A DNA stretch of 64,000 nucleotides. Source: Anaerotruncus sp. Its GTDB lineage: Bacteria; Bacillota; Clostridia; Oscillospirales; Ruminococcaceae. Below, one piece after another: positions 8,339-17,285 of the stretch. Within the stretch, counting starts at the first letter, position 1. Each line of letters opens with the position of its first letter. A program made the position numbers and the translations under genes. The DNA lies in contig JAETRV010000009.1 in assembly GCA_021770005.1 (NCBI GenBank), positions 1-64,000 on the forward strand, written 5' to 3'. The notes below the pieces were generated by a model. It was not told the origin of the DNA, did no database searches, and saw nothing but the letters and a program-made list of their open reading frames with translations.

Positions 8339-9295
8339 TTGAAAATTGTGATTCTGGATGGTTATACCGAAAATCCCGGCGATCTGAGCTGGTCGGGGCT
8401 GGAAGCGCTGGGCGAGCTGACCGTTTACGACCGGACCCCGCCCGAGCTGGTCGCCGACCGGATCGGCGACGCGGAGATCGTCATCCTCAACAAGACGCCG
8501 CTCCCCCGCAAAATGCTCGACCGCTGCCCGAACGTCCGGTATATCGGGGTGCTCGCCACCGGCTACAACATTGTCGATGTGCAGGCGGCGAAGGAGCGGG
8601 GCATCCCGGTCTGCAACATCCCCACCTATGGCACCGACGCGGTCGGACAGTTTGCGATTGCGATGCTGCTCGAGATCTGCCACCATGTGGCGCACCATGA
8701 CGCAGCCGTACATGAGGGGCGTTGGGAGTCCTGCCCAGACTGGTGCTTCTGGGATTACCCGCTGATCGAGCTGGCTGGAAAGACCATGGGCATCATCGGA
8801 TTTGGGCGGATCGGCCGCACCACCGGCCGGATTGCCCGCGCGCTTGGGATGCAGGTGGTCGCCTACGACAGCGCCGAGACCGATGAAGGCAGGGAGATCG
8901 GGCGGTACCTGCCGCTGGAAGAGCTGTTTGCCTGCTCGGATGTAATCGCCCTGCACTGCCCGCTCTTCCCTGAGACCGAGGGGCTCATCAACCGCGATAC
9001 CATTGCGAAGATGAAAGATGGGGTGATCCTGCTCAACAACAGCCGCGGTCCGCTCATCGTCGAGCAGGACCTCGCGGACGCCCTCAACAGCGGAAAGGTC
9101 TATGCGGCCGGCCTGGACGTGGTTTCGACCGAGCCGATCCACGGAGACAACCCGCTGCTCAAGGCCAAAAACTGCCTGATTACCCCGCATATCAGCTGGG
9201 CGCCCAAGGAGAGCCGCCAGCGGCTGATGGGGATTGCAGTCGAAAGCTTGCAGGCGTTTCTGGACGGGAACCCGATCAATGTGGTCAACCCATAA
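8339..9295 (+). CDS. D-2-hydroxyacid dehydrogenase (glycerate dehydrogenase-like)
   Basis: The 318-residue enzyme has the D-isomer 2-hydroxyacid dehydrogenase fold, with NAD motif 'MGIIGFGRIGRTTGRIA' and the catalytic triad regions 'LLNNSRGPLIVEQDL' (Arg), 'DVVSTEPIHGDNPL' (Glu) and 'LITPHISWAPKESR' (His). It interconverts 2-oxoacids and D-2-hydroxyacids, with hydroxypyruvate/D-glycerate the commonest use of close relatives. Translation starts at a TTG (8339), 6 bases after AGGAGG; no better ATG exists in frame. It ends the operon begun at 4148. With the beta-hydroxyacid dehydrogenase at 2851 it suggests that C3/C4 acids such as glycerate or hydroxypyruvate are intermediates. Confidence 0.88.
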   Translation: MKIVILDGYTENPGDLSWSGLEALGELTVYDRTPPELVADRIGDAEIVILNKTPLPRKMLDRCPNVRYIGVLATGYNIVDVQAAKERGIPVCNIPTYGTDAVGQFAIAMLLEICHHVAHHDAAVHEGRWESCPDWCFWDYPLIELAGKTMGIIGFGRIGRTTGRIARALGMQVVAYDSAETDEGREIGRYLPLEELFACSDVIALHCPLFPETEGLINRDTIAKMKDGVILLNNSRGPLIVEQDLADALNSGKVYAAGLDVVSTEPIHGDNPLLKAKNCLITPHISWAPKESRQRLMGIAVESLQAFLDGNPINVVNP

Positions 9296-9320
9296 AATTT
9301 CCTAATCCCTGTTTCAAAAA

Positions 9321-9350
9321 ACAGCAGCCGGACGAAGGTCCGGCTGCTGT
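9321..9350 (+). terminator. Strong hairpin after the sugar operon
   Basis: ACAGCAGCCGGAC / GTCCGGCTGCTGT is a perfect 13-bp stem with a GAAG loop, 25 bases after the dehydrogenase stop. The U-tract is poor on the plus strand (TGCATTG) but good on the minus strand (TTTTTTG). It is probably a terminator or a processed 3' end. Confidence 0.65.
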
Positions 9351-9453
9351 TGCATTGTGAAAATTGGTTGTCCCTTTTTGGCGGTTCCGGTGGTTATTCT
9401 ATATAGGATAGGACAAATCCCAAGAATGACAAAATTTGAGGAGGTCTTTCTGA

Positions 9454-11133
9454 ATGAAATCTCTCTGGTACGCAGTCCTGGCAGCGACGGTTGCGTTGAG
9501 CGGATGCGGCATAGCAGAGCCCGGCACCGAGGATTTGATTCTTGCCAATCCCGGGAATCCATCTTCCCTCGAGATGCATCATTCCAGTCAGACAGAGTCG
9601 CCGGTATCAAATGAGGCGCCAGACATACAGGAGGAACCGCTTCCGGCCCTACCGGAGGAATACGGGCTGCTCTGTGAAGCTGCCGGGCTGATGGGTGACC
9701 CGGAGGCATCTGTTCAGGTTTGGCCGATTGAGCCGGACACAGGCGAGGGAATGCGGGTTCCGGATAGCTGGGAGCTGCGGCGGTCGGTTGCCGCGCTGCT
9801 GGCGGACGCGGAGCTGGAAAAGTTGGATAAAATTCCGGAGATGGCGGCGGCCGACGGCGACCCAATCAGCATACAGATCGACCTGGAAGAGAAATGGACC
9901 TCGATTGCTGTTTATCCGCTGTCAGAAAGCGACGCCACCAATCCGGGCGGCACATATCTGGAGGTGGGCGGCTCACGGCCGGTACCCGCTGAGGAAAGCG
10001 CATCCAGCAAGATAGAGGATACCACGTTCCCGGATGTCGAAGTTTACATCGGCGGCCGGGCGCTTTACGATCAGTTTGCCGCGTTGATCGGGCAGCATAC
10101 CGAAGCGGTACATGTTAATTTTGGGGGGAAAGCCACGATCCTGCGTCCGGCTCCCGATGCGTCTGAAACAGCGGCCATTGAAAATGCAATGCTACAAATA
10201 GGGGACATTCTGTTATTGGGTTGGCGTGACATTGGGCAGACAGACCGTTACTGGATGCTCGAGGCGCACAACGTAAACACCGGCGAGATGCTCTATCAGA
10301 TTCCGCTTGGCGACAGGCTGCTGACACGGATTTCCCCATCCAGCACATTTGAGCGGTTCGACTATTGTCTTTTTTTCCAGGACGGTGTGCTCTATAAGAA
10401 CAGCGAAGACCCGTCGGTGGAGATGGCCTATGATCTGCCTGCTGTGGTCCCGGCCGCAGATCAGATGGGTGGGCGGCAGGACGGCGGAAGGTTCGACCTC
10501 TTTGGGGATAGGCTGGTCTGGGAGGCGGACGATGGGGTTTGGATCGCCAATCAGGACGGCAGCGGTGCACAGCTCCTTTATGCGAACGCCGCCATCCCGC
10601 AGACGCTTGCGCCCGGAAAAACACTTCAGGTGATCGAGCCGCGCCTACTCTGTGAGGGGACCAGAGTGGCAATGACCATCTATGACAGTCAGGGGGCTGC
10701 CGATGGGATGGAAAATATCGGGTTTGTCCTCTGCGATGCCGAAGCCGGTTCAGGCAGGGAGCCGCAGGTCATCCCGTTTCAGGCGTACAGCCAGCCGCAA
10801 GGCCCAATCAAAGACCGATACATGGTGCTGCGCAACCAGGAGGAAACCTGCATTGCCGATGTACAGGCAGGAACTGCGGAGCTGCGGAGGCTCCCGTTTA
10901 ACCCAGTGATGGACTGCCAAAGCTACGATTTTGAAACATTGATCTATTTTGAACAGCAGAGCGGCGACCGGTTCACCGTTTACCGCTGCGGCGCGGACAA
11001 CCCGGACGACCGGTCCGATATCCTGCTCAAAGGGGACGTTTGGGGGGCTCTGGCCGGGGTCACCCAGCAGTATGCAGTGGTGAAGGGCACCGACGCTGAC
11101 GGAGAGTGGCTCGCGCTGGTAGAGTACCGTTGA
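9454..11133 (+). CDS. Uncharacterised secreted lipoprotein
   Basis: This 559-residue protein has a lipoprotein signal peptide ('VLAATVALSGC', lipid Cys18) and so should be anchored on the outer face of the membrane. A Ser/Pro/Glu-rich linker follows (about residues 40-65). The C-terminal half has repeated beta-strand-like segments with aromatic and Asp-Gly turns ('GVWIANQDGSGAQLLYANA', 'VLCDAEAGSGRE', 'YRCGADNPDDRSD') that resemble beta-propeller or TolB/WD-like blades; this is a visual impression only. It is a single gene with its own GAGGAGG ribosome binding site and a terminator behind it. No enzyme motif is recognised and no function is proposed. Confidence 0.8.
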   Translation: MKSLWYAVLAATVALSGCGIAEPGTEDLILANPGNPSSLEMHHSSQTESPVSNEAPDIQEEPLPALPEEYGLLCEAAGLMGDPEASVQVWPIEPDTGEGMRVPDSWELRRSVAALLADAELEKLDKIPEMAAADGDPISIQIDLEEKWTSIAVYPLSESDATNPGGTYLEVGGSRPVPAEESASSKIEDTTFPDVEVYIGGRALYDQFAALIGQHTEAVHVNFGGKATILRPAPDASETAAIENAMLQIGDILLLGWRDIGQTDRYWMLEAHNVNTGEMLYQIPLGDRLLTRISPSSTFERFDYCLFFQDGVLYKNSEDPSVEMAYDLPAVVPAADQMGGRQDGGRFDLFGDRLVWEADDGVWIANQDGSGAQLLYANAAIPQTLAPGKTLQVIEPRLLCEGTRVAMTIYDSQGAADGMENIGFVLCDAEAGSGREPQVIPFQAYSQPQGPIKDRYMVLRNQEETCIADVQAGTAELRRLPFNPVMDCQSYDFETLIYFEQQSGDRFTVYRCGADNPDDRSDILLKGDVWGALAGVTQQYAVVKGTDADGEWLALVEYR

Positions 11134-11194
11134 GCGGCAGAGGAAGTGGGCAAGGGATCGGGTGTTTTTTCACTTGTAAAAGGAAGATGAGAAA

Positions 11195-11233
11195 TAAAAA
11201 AGGGCGGATACTGCAAAGTACCCGCCCTTTTGT
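11195..11233. terminator. Bidirectional terminator between convergent genes
   Basis: AAAAGGGCGG...CCGCCCTTTT, with an extra TACT/AGTA inner pairing, lies between the lipoprotein gene (plus) and the small membrane protein gene (minus). A-rich and T-rich flanks on both sides suit termination in both directions. Confidence 0.8.
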
Positions 11234-11260
11234 GAGATTCAGGAAAAGGAAAGACCCCGT

Positions 11261-11542
11261 TTATTCCTCTGTAGACGGTTCTTTCTTGTCTTCTGCGCTG
11301 TTCCCGCCTTCCGACGAAGCAGACTCTTCATCCGGGGCCTGCTCCTCCTCCGGCGCATCCTCGTCGCTTTCGACCTGGGTGGCATAGTAATCCAGGTCCT
11401 CCGCTTCCTCGTCCATCAACTCATCGTCAAAATCTTCACAAAGCGCGCATTTCCGGCGTTTGAAATAGGCCGCAAACGCCACAATAGCACCCGCGACTGC
11501 GATCAGAAGCGCGACTATGGCGATGAAGCTGTTCTTTCCCAT
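11261..11542 (-). CDS. Small single-pass membrane protein with acidic tail
   Basis: This 93-residue protein has one N-terminal membrane segment ('FIAIVALLIAVAGAIVAFAAYF', residues 6-27), then a basic KRRK stop-transfer with CALC (two Cys three apart), and a roughly 55-residue tail that is almost all Asp, Glu and Ser. The basic stretch after the membrane segment predicts a cytoplasmic acidic tail (inside-positive rule). It is read from its own promoter divergent from araB. It resembles short clostridial membrane proteins of unknown function; no domain is recognised. Confidence 0.7.
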   Translation of the reverse strand: MGKNSFIAIVALLIAVAGAIVAFAAYFKRRKCALCEDFDDELMDEEAEDLDYYATQVESDEDAPEEEQAPDEESASSEGGNSAEDKKEPSTEE

Positions 11543-11598
11543 CTGTAAAAACCTCCCGTAAAAATCATTATCCGAATCCGATCGGTTATATTGTCTAT

Positions 11599-11627
11599 AT
11601 TATAACGCTTCTTTTTCGGGTTGACAA
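11599..11627 (-). promoter_or_regulatory. Promoter for the acidic-tail membrane protein
   Basis: On the minus strand TTGTCA (11627-11622), a 17-base spacer and TATAAT (11604-11599) precede the 11542 start by about 57 bases. Confidence 0.55.
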
Positions 11628-11697
11628 GTCATTACAGGTATTTTGTGTGTTTTTCGCGAAAACATCCGCCGCGTCCCTCACATTTCCATCCGCTTAC

Positions 11698-11727
11698 TTG
11701 ACTTTTCCGCATGGTCTGCTTTATAAT
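11698..11727 (+). promoter_or_regulatory. Promoter for araB
   Basis: TTGACT (11698-11703), an 18-base spacer and a perfect TATAAT (11722-11727) lie 51 bases before the araB start. No clear operator palindrome is seen beside it. Confidence 0.6.
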
Positions 11728-11777
11728 CGAAGTATTTGAGAAATGAAAAGGAAATCTTTGTCTGGGAGGGTTTGACG

Positions 11778-13457
11778 ATGGCGAAAACAAAATATGTAAT
11801 CGGTTTGGACTATGGCACGCTGTCGGGACGCGCGGTGCTTGTGGAAGTGGCAACCGGGGAGATCATTGCGCAGGCGGTGAAGGAATATCCCCATGCGGTG
11901 ATGGACCGGGCGTTGCCTTGCGGCGTGCGTTTGGAGGTGGACTGGGCGCTCCAGCACCCGCAGGATTATCTGGACGTACTGACCGAAACGGTGCCCGCGG
12001 TGTTGCGGCAGACGGGGACCGCCCCCCAGGAGGTGATTGGCCTTTCGATCGACTTCACCGCTTCGACCATCCTGCCGGTCGACCGGAATGGCACACCGCT
12101 CTGTCTGCTGCCGGAGTTTGAAGCCCGTCCGCACGCTTATGTGAAACTGTGGAAGCATCACGCTGCCCAGCCGGAAGCGGATGAGATCAATGCACTGCTC
12201 ACCGCGCGCGGGGAGATCGACCTGCCCCGTTACGGCGGTAAGATTTCCTCCGAACTGACACTGCCCAAAGCGCTTCAGATCCTGAGAGAGGACCCGGAGG
12301 TCTACCAGCGCGCCGATCAGATACTAGAGGCGTCCGACTGGCTGACCTTCCTGCTGACCGGTTCCCGCCGCCGCACCGGAAGTACCGCCGGTTATAAGGC
12401 GATGTGGCTGGAAGGGGAGGGCTATCCCGACCGGGCATTTTTGAAGGCGCTTGACCCCCGGCTGGAAACCTATCCGGAGGACAAGCTCAGTGAGGATATC
12501 TGCCCGGTAGGCAGCCGGATTGGGGAGCTGAACCCGGTCTGGGCGGAAAAACTGGGCCTCCTGCCCGGTACAGCGGTTGGGGCGAGCATTATCGATGCGC
12601 ATGCCGGGCTTCCGGGCTGTGGGATCACCAAGCCGGGGCAGATGATGCTGATTATCGGCACTTCGAGCGTACAGGCCGCCCTGAGCGAACGCCCTTATTC
12701 GGGCGGCGGCATCTGCGGCGCGGTCAAGGGCGGGATCATGCCCGGCTATTATGCGCTGGAATCCGGGCTTGCCGGCGTCGGTGACATCTTCGGCTGGTTT
12801 GTCAACCACGGTGTCCCCGCCGCCTACCACGAGAAAGCCAAAGCTGCCGGATGCGGGATGCACGAGTATCTGACCCGGCTTGCGGAAAAGCTCGCTCCCG
12901 GGGAAAGCGGCCTGCTCGCCCTCGACTGGTGGAGCGGCAATAAGACCCCGTTTGTCGACGTTGACCTCTCGGGGATGGTCGTCGGCTACACCCTTTCGAC
13001 CCGTCCGGAGGAGGTTTACCGGGCGCTGATCGAGGCGACTGGCTTTGGCACACGCCTGATTATGGAGGCGTTCGAGCAGGCGGGCGTATCGGTCGAGGAG
13101 ATCCGCGCCTGCGGTGGGATTGTGGAAAAGAACCCGCTCCTGATGCAGATTTACGCGGACATTACCAACCGGGAGATCAAGGTGGCGGCGTCCCAGCAGA
13201 CCGCGGCCCTCGGCGCGGCGATGTATGCCGCGGTCGCCGCGGGTTCCGAGCGGGGCGGCTACGACTCGATCTTCGATGCGGCACAGGCGATGGGCCGTAT
13301 CCAGGAAACGACCTACCGCCCTATCCCGGAGCATGTCGCGGTCTACGAAACCCTCTACCGCGAATACTGCCGCTTGAAAGAGTATTTCGGTGCGGAAAAC
13401 CCGGTGATGAAAACCCTCAAGCAGATCCGCCAGAAGGCTTGGCGGCAATCGTTCTAA
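11778..13457 (+). CDS. araB: Ribulokinase
   Basis: This 559-residue FGGY-family kinase is close in length and motif order to AraB. It opens with 'YVIGLDYGTLSGRAVLVEV' (phosphate-binding loop) and has 'GLSIDFTASTILPVDRNGTP', the AraB-like 'LPEFEARPHAYVKLWKHHAA', 'IDAHAGLPGCGITKPGQMML' and the C-terminal 'IRACGGIVEKNPLLMQIYAD'. It phosphorylates ribulose (L- or D-) at O5 with ATP in the cytoplasm. The ATG at 11778 follows GGGAGGG; the upstream track start has no such site. No araA or araD is present in the window, so it may serve another pentulose. It is monocistronic, with a promoter before and a terminator after. Confidence 0.88.
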   Translation: MAKTKYVIGLDYGTLSGRAVLVEVATGEIIAQAVKEYPHAVMDRALPCGVRLEVDWALQHPQDYLDVLTETVPAVLRQTGTAPQEVIGLSIDFTASTILPVDRNGTPLCLLPEFEARPHAYVKLWKHHAAQPEADEINALLTARGEIDLPRYGGKISSELTLPKALQILREDPEVYQRADQILEASDWLTFLLTGSRRRTGSTAGYKAMWLEGEGYPDRAFLKALDPRLETYPEDKLSEDICPVGSRIGELNPVWAEKLGLLPGTAVGASIIDAHAGLPGCGITKPGQMMLIIGTSSVQAALSERPYSGGGICGAVKGGIMPGYYALESGLAGVGDIFGWFVNHGVPAAYHEKAKAAGCGMHEYLTRLAEKLAPGESGLLALDWWSGNKTPFVDVDLSGMVVGYTLSTRPEEVYRALIEATGFGTRLIMEAFEQAGVSVEEIRACGGIVEKNPLLMQIYADITNREIKVAASQQTAALGAAMYAAVAAGSERGGYDSIFDAAQAMGRIQETTYRPIPEHVAVYETLYREYCRLKEYFGAENPVMKTLKQIRQKAWRQSF

Positions 13458-13462
13458 ATCTG

Positions 13463-13511
13463 TTTCCGCACTGGAGAGCAGGGCCCTCCGGTGCGGAAAT
13501 TTTACTTTTTT
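13463..13511 (+). terminator. Terminator after araB
   Basis: A TTTCCGCAC-T-GGAG / CTCC-G-GTGCGGAAA stem (14 pairs, one G-U) is followed by TTTTACTTTTTT. Confidence 0.85.
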
Positions 13512-13606
13512 GCAATTTTATTCGGAATATAGCTATATGTTTCCAATTTTGTTTCGTGCATTTTGCTAAAAATAGAGGATTTGGGATGTTTTTTTTGTAA
13601 ATTGCA

Positions 13607-13635
13607 TTGACAATCTCGCCTCGGAATCTTATAAT
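13607..13635 (+). promoter_or_regulatory. Consensus promoter for the RpiR-kinase-dehydrogenase operon
   Basis: TTGACA (13607-13612), exactly 17 bases and TATAAT (13630-13635): a perfect sigma-A promoter 87 bases ahead of the RpiR gene. The palindrome at 13669 lies directly downstream. Confidence 0.8.
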
Positions 13636-13668
13636 AGGTTTGTAAATAATTATCCGATAGAAAATTAC

Positions 13669-13702
13669 CACGAAAAAGATTTATATAATAATCTTTTTCG
13701 TG
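13669..13702. promoter_or_regulatory. 13-bp inverted repeat, candidate RpiR operator
   Basis: CACGAAAAAGATT ... AATCTTTTTCGTG is a perfect 13-bp inverted repeat with an 8-base AT spacer, between the consensus promoter and the RpiR start. A roadblock operator for autoregulation by the downstream RpiR protein is the simplest reading. It lacks a GC-rich stem, so a terminator is less likely. Confidence 0.5.
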
Positions 13703-13721
13703 TCTACAAAAGGAGCTTTTT

Positions 13722-14630
13722 ATGCCGGAAACACCTCTTGTAGTCCTCTGCATTAAAAATAAATATCAGCAGATGAACCCTGCCATGAAGCAGATCGCTG
13801 ACTATATCATCAGCAACCCCAACCGGGTAATCTATATGGGGATCAGTGAACTGGCAGCGGCGAGCAGCGTGAGCATCGCTTCGGTGACCCGGTTTGTCAA
13901 GCAGGCAGGCTACCGGAACTTCAAGTCGTTCCAACTTGAGCTTGCGGGTTCGCTCACCGAAAGTATCGGCCCGGTTTCCAGCGATTCTCCCAGCAGCAAG
14001 ATCACCTTTGAGTATGGTGGGGCCTCCGAGCGGGATACGACCGAAGAGGTCTGCCGGAAGGTATTCAGCAGCAACCAGCAGATGCTCTCCGATACGATCA
14101 AAGCGCTCGATTTTTCCCTGGTGGAGATCGTTTCCCAGCGGATCATTAAGGCGCGCAACGTCATCTTCCTCGGTTGCGGACGTTCGCACATCACCGCTGA
14201 AAGCGGCCGTACCCGCCTCTACCGGCTGGGGATACCATCCTTCTGCTACAGCGACGTGCATGAGCAGATTGTCGCTGCTACCATGTGTGACAAGCAGGAT
14301 GTGGTCATCGGGATCAGCAACTATGGCCGGACCGCGTCGGTTGTCAACTGCCTGAAACTCGCCCGGGAACGCGGGGCGTTCACTGTCGGGATCACCAGTG
14401 CGGAAGGTTCCCCGCTGGCACAGGCTGCCGAGTACCTCTTCCTGACGGCTTATAACTACGCCAACCTTGAATACCGCGGCCGCGACCATTCCTATGAGCC
14501 GGCATGTGAAAACATCACCCAGATTGTCCTGCTCGACTGTATTTATATGAATGTGGCTTTACATATGGATAAAAACTGTCTGGACCGGTTCTATGAGACG
14601 GTTCGGGAACTCGAAAAAGAACGCATCTGA
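13722..14630 (+). CDS. MurR/RpiR family transcriptional regulator
   Basis: The 302-residue protein has an N-terminal RpiR helix-turn-helix ('VIYMGISELAAASSVSIAS', 'VTRFVKQAGYRNFKSFQLEL') and a C-terminal SIS sugar-phosphate-binding domain ('VIFLGCGRSHITAESGRTRL', 'DVVIGISNYGRTASVVNCL'). RpiR proteins respond to phosphosugars made by the genes they control. It begins at ATG 13722 after AAAGGAGC and leads the operon with the FGGY kinase (14670), zinc dehydrogenase (16215) and hexuloisomerase (17282). A palindrome between promoter and start is a likely binding site. Confidence 0.92.
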   Translation: MPETPLVVLCIKNKYQQMNPAMKQIADYIISNPNRVIYMGISELAAASSVSIASVTRFVKQAGYRNFKSFQLELAGSLTESIGPVSSDSPSSKITFEYGGASERDTTEEVCRKVFSSNQQMLSDTIKALDFSLVEIVSQRIIKARNVIFLGCGRSHITAESGRTRLYRLGIPSFCYSDVHEQIVAATMCDKQDVVIGISNYGRTASVVNCLKLARERGAFTVGITSAEGSPLAQAAEYLFLTAYNYANLEYRGRDHSYEPACENITQIVLLDCIYMNVALHMDKNCLDRFYETVRELEKERI

Positions 14631-14669
14631 CTTTAAGTCCGATTGAAAGAGGGGAGCGGAGGGGACGTT

Positions 14670-16157
14670 ATGCAGATGATCGGCATTGATGTAGGCACCT
14701 CCGGCGCAAAAGCGGCTGCGTTTGAACCCGGGAAACGGATGGTGGCCTGTGTGCGGGAGCGTTACACCTGCATCTGCCCGGCGAAGGGCCTGCTTGAGCT
14801 GGACCCGGAGGAGGTCTGGCAGGCGGTGCTCCGGTGCTTGAAACGGCTGGCCGGGCAGATCGACCTTTCACAGGCCGGGATGCTCGCCGTTTCGACACAG
14901 GGAGAAGCGGTCGTCCCGGTAGACCGGGAAGGCAAGCCGCTGATGAATGCGGTCCTCACCTTTGACTCGCGCAATGCGGAGGAGTTTGAATGGTTCACCC
15001 GGCAGACCGACCGGTCCCGGGTGATGGAGCAGACCGGGATGCCATCCCACCCGATGTTTTCGGCCACCAAACTGGTTTGGCTGCGCAACAACGCCCCCGA
15101 TGTTTTTGAAAAAGCGTGGAAGTTTTTCTGCTTCGGGGATTACATAGCGTTCCGGCTGGGCGCTGCCCCGGCAATCGATTACGCAATGGCCAGCCGCACG
15201 ATGCTCTTCGATCTGCGCGCGCGGCGATGGTCAGATGAACTGACATCACTCTGTGGGGTGCCTGTGGAAAAGCTGCCCGAACCGGTTGCAGCGGGAACCC
15301 CGGTTGGGACCGCTGGCCCCGCGTTGACCGCGCTCGGTTACCCGGACACGCTACGGATTTTCTGCGGCAGTCACGACCAGATCTGCTGTTCGCTGGGAGC
15401 GGGGGTGTTCGATGAGGGGGTCGCGATGGACTCGCTCGGTACCACCGAGAGCATCGTCTGTGTGAGCAGCCAGCTCACGACCTCCCAGCAGAATCTCGAC
15501 TGCAATATCCCGGTCTACCCCTATCCGGGAGATGGGCTTTACGCCTATATGACCTTCCTTACTACCTGTGCGTCCCTGCTGGAATGGTTTCGCACACGGC
15601 TGCTCGACGCGCCGGAGGAAGGGTTTTACGCCCAGTTCGACCAGAAGTTGGCCGAGATGCGGGATCAGCCCGCTTCGGTGTTCGCGCTGCCCTACTTCGC
15701 GGGGGCGGGTACCCCACAGATGGATTTCCGGGCACAAGGACTGTTTGCCGGCTTGACGCTCGACACCGACCGCTACCAGCTCTATCGGGCAATCCTTGAG
15801 GGAACCTGTTTTGAGGGTCGACTGAACCTCACCAATATGGAATCCTGTGGGATTTCGGTGCGGGAATTGCGGTGCATCGGCGGCGGCGCAAGGTCTGCAC
15901 CGTGGCTTCAGATGAAAGCCGACATCACCGGCCGGCGAGTCGTCTCGATGGCCTGTGAGGAGGCGGGATGCTTGGGCGCGGCGATGCTCGCGGGGGTGGG
16001 AAGCGGCCAGTTCCGTAGTCTGCGGGAGGCAGGCGGCGATTTGCTGCGTGAAAGAGGCGTGTTTTTACCTGATCCGGAACGTGCCGCGCGCTATGAGGGC
16101 GCCTACCAGACCTATTTAAAGCTGTATCCGGCGAGCTCCGCCCTATACAGCGTTTAA
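14670..16157 (+). CDS. FGGY-family carbohydrate kinase (xylulokinase-like)
   Basis: The 495-residue FGGY kinase starts with the phosphate-binding loop 'MIGIDVGTSGAKAAAFEP'. It has 'LAVSTQGEAVVPVDREGKPL', the substrate/ATP hinge region 'FCGSHDQICCSLGAGV' and the adenosine motif 'CIGGGARSAPWLQMKADITG'. The family phosphorylates sugars and polyols (xylulose, gluconate, erythritol, apulose and others). The ATG at 14670, after GGAGCGGAGGGG, begins the domain exactly. It differs from araB at 11778. Because RpiR and a hexuloisomerase flank it, the product is probably a ketose 6-phosphate (inference). Confidence 0.87.
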   Translation: MQMIGIDVGTSGAKAAAFEPGKRMVACVRERYTCICPAKGLLELDPEEVWQAVLRCLKRLAGQIDLSQAGMLAVSTQGEAVVPVDREGKPLMNAVLTFDSRNAEEFEWFTRQTDRSRVMEQTGMPSHPMFSATKLVWLRNNAPDVFEKAWKFFCFGDYIAFRLGAAPAIDYAMASRTMLFDLRARRWSDELTSLCGVPVEKLPEPVAAGTPVGTAGPALTALGYPDTLRIFCGSHDQICCSLGAGVFDEGVAMDSLGTTESIVCVSSQLTTSQQNLDCNIPVYPYPGDGLYAYMTFLTTCASLLEWFRTRLLDAPEEGFYAQFDQKLAEMRDQPASVFALPYFAGAGTPQMDFRAQGLFAGLTLDTDRYQLYRAILEGTCFEGRLNLTNMESCGISVRELRCIGGGARSAPWLQMKADITGRRVVSMACEEAGCLGAAMLAGVGSGQFRSLREAGGDLLRERGVFLPDPERAARYEGAYQTYLKLYPASSALYSV

Positions 16158-16214
16158 AGGGATACCACGAGTCTTTTCAAGAGACCTGTAAGCATAGAAG
16201 AAGGGGGTTTTCGG

Positions 16215-17285
16215 ATGAAAGCTGCTGTTGTTGAAAAGATACGGGATGCCCGGGTGCTCGAGGTAGAGGACCCGAAGACACTCCCCGGAAGCATGAAAAT
16301 CAAGGTGGAGGCGTGTGCAGTCTGCGGGTCGGACCTGCGGATCTTCACCAAGGGGGACCCCAGGGCGACCTTCCCGCGGATCATCGGCCATGAGATTGCC
16401 GGGACGATCGTCGAGCTGGGTGAGGGGACGACCGGTTACGCGGTTGGTGACCGGGTCTGCGTTGCGCCGGGTCACGGATGCGGCGAATGCAAATACTGCA
16501 AAAACGATATGGGGAACGTCTGCATCAATCCTCAGCCGAGTATTGGCTACGCAAGCTCGGGCGGGTTCGCACAGTATATCGTCCCACCGGTCAATGTCGT
16601 GAAGAACGGCTTTGTCAACAGAATCCCCGACAATCTCTCGTTCGAGGAGGCAAGCATGTCCGAGCTGCTCGCCTGCTGCATCAACGCGCAGGAACGTGCG
16701 ATGGTCGGCGAAGGGGACACGGTGCTGATCATCGGTCCCGGTCCTGCGGGCTGTATGCACATCCAGCTTGCCCGCGCGCGCGGCGCGAAAAAGGTGCTGC
16801 TTTCGGGGCGTACCCCTGGCAGGCTCCAGAAAGCCGTCGAGCGGTTCCATCCGGACGCTGTGTTCACCGAGCAGGGGGACGCGCTGGTGGAGAAGGTGCT
16901 CGCCGAGACCGATGGGCTTGGTGCGGATGTGGTGATCGTCGCCGCGCCTTCCCACGAGACACAGGAGGTCGCGATCAAACTGGCGGCTCCGCGCGGACGG
17001 GTCAACTTTTTCGGCGGCCTGCCCAAGGACAACTGCATCTCCCATATCGAAGCCAATATCATTCATTATAAAGAGGTCATGCTGACCGGCGCGTCGTCCA
17101 GCCTTGGACGGCAGAACCGCGAAGCCCTCCAGCTCATCAGCGAAGGCAAGGTCAAGGCTTCCGACTATATTACCCACCGTTATACCCTCGACGAGTTCAA
17201 CGAGGCGTTTGCGGCGGTTGAGCGCAAGGACACGATCAAAGCGGTCCTCTTCCCGTGGAAGACCCGCGCGGAGCTGGACGGATGA
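16215..17285 (+). CDS. Zinc-dependent medium-chain alcohol/polyol dehydrogenase
   Basis: This 356-residue MDR-family enzyme shows the catalytic zinc motif 'CAVCGSDLRIF', 'IIGHEIAG', the four-Cys structural zinc loop 'GCGECKYCKNDMGNVC' and the NAD motif 'IIGPGPAGCMHIQLAR'. It is nearest in type to sorbitol, threonine or galactitol-phosphate dehydrogenases, which oxidise a secondary alcohol to a ketone. It is translated from ATG 16215 after AAGGGGG, and its stop overlaps the next start (ATGA), so it is translationally coupled to the hexuloisomerase. It likely makes the keto sugar the kinase or isomerase uses. Confidence 0.88.
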   Translation: MKAAVVEKIRDARVLEVEDPKTLPGSMKIKVEACAVCGSDLRIFTKGDPRATFPRIIGHEIAGTIVELGEGTTGYAVGDRVCVAPGHGCGECKYCKNDMGNVCINPQPSIGYASSGGFAQYIVPPVNVVKNGFVNRIPDNLSFEEASMSELLACCINAQERAMVGEGDTVLIIGPGPAGCMHIQLARARGAKKVLLSGRTPGRLQKAVERFHPDAVFTEQGDALVEKVLAETDGLGADVVIVAAPSHETQEVAIKLAAPRGRVNFFGGLPKDNCISHIEANIIHYKEVMLTGASSSLGRQNREALQLISEGKVKASDYITHRYTLDEFNEAFAAVERKDTIKAVLFPWKTRAELDG

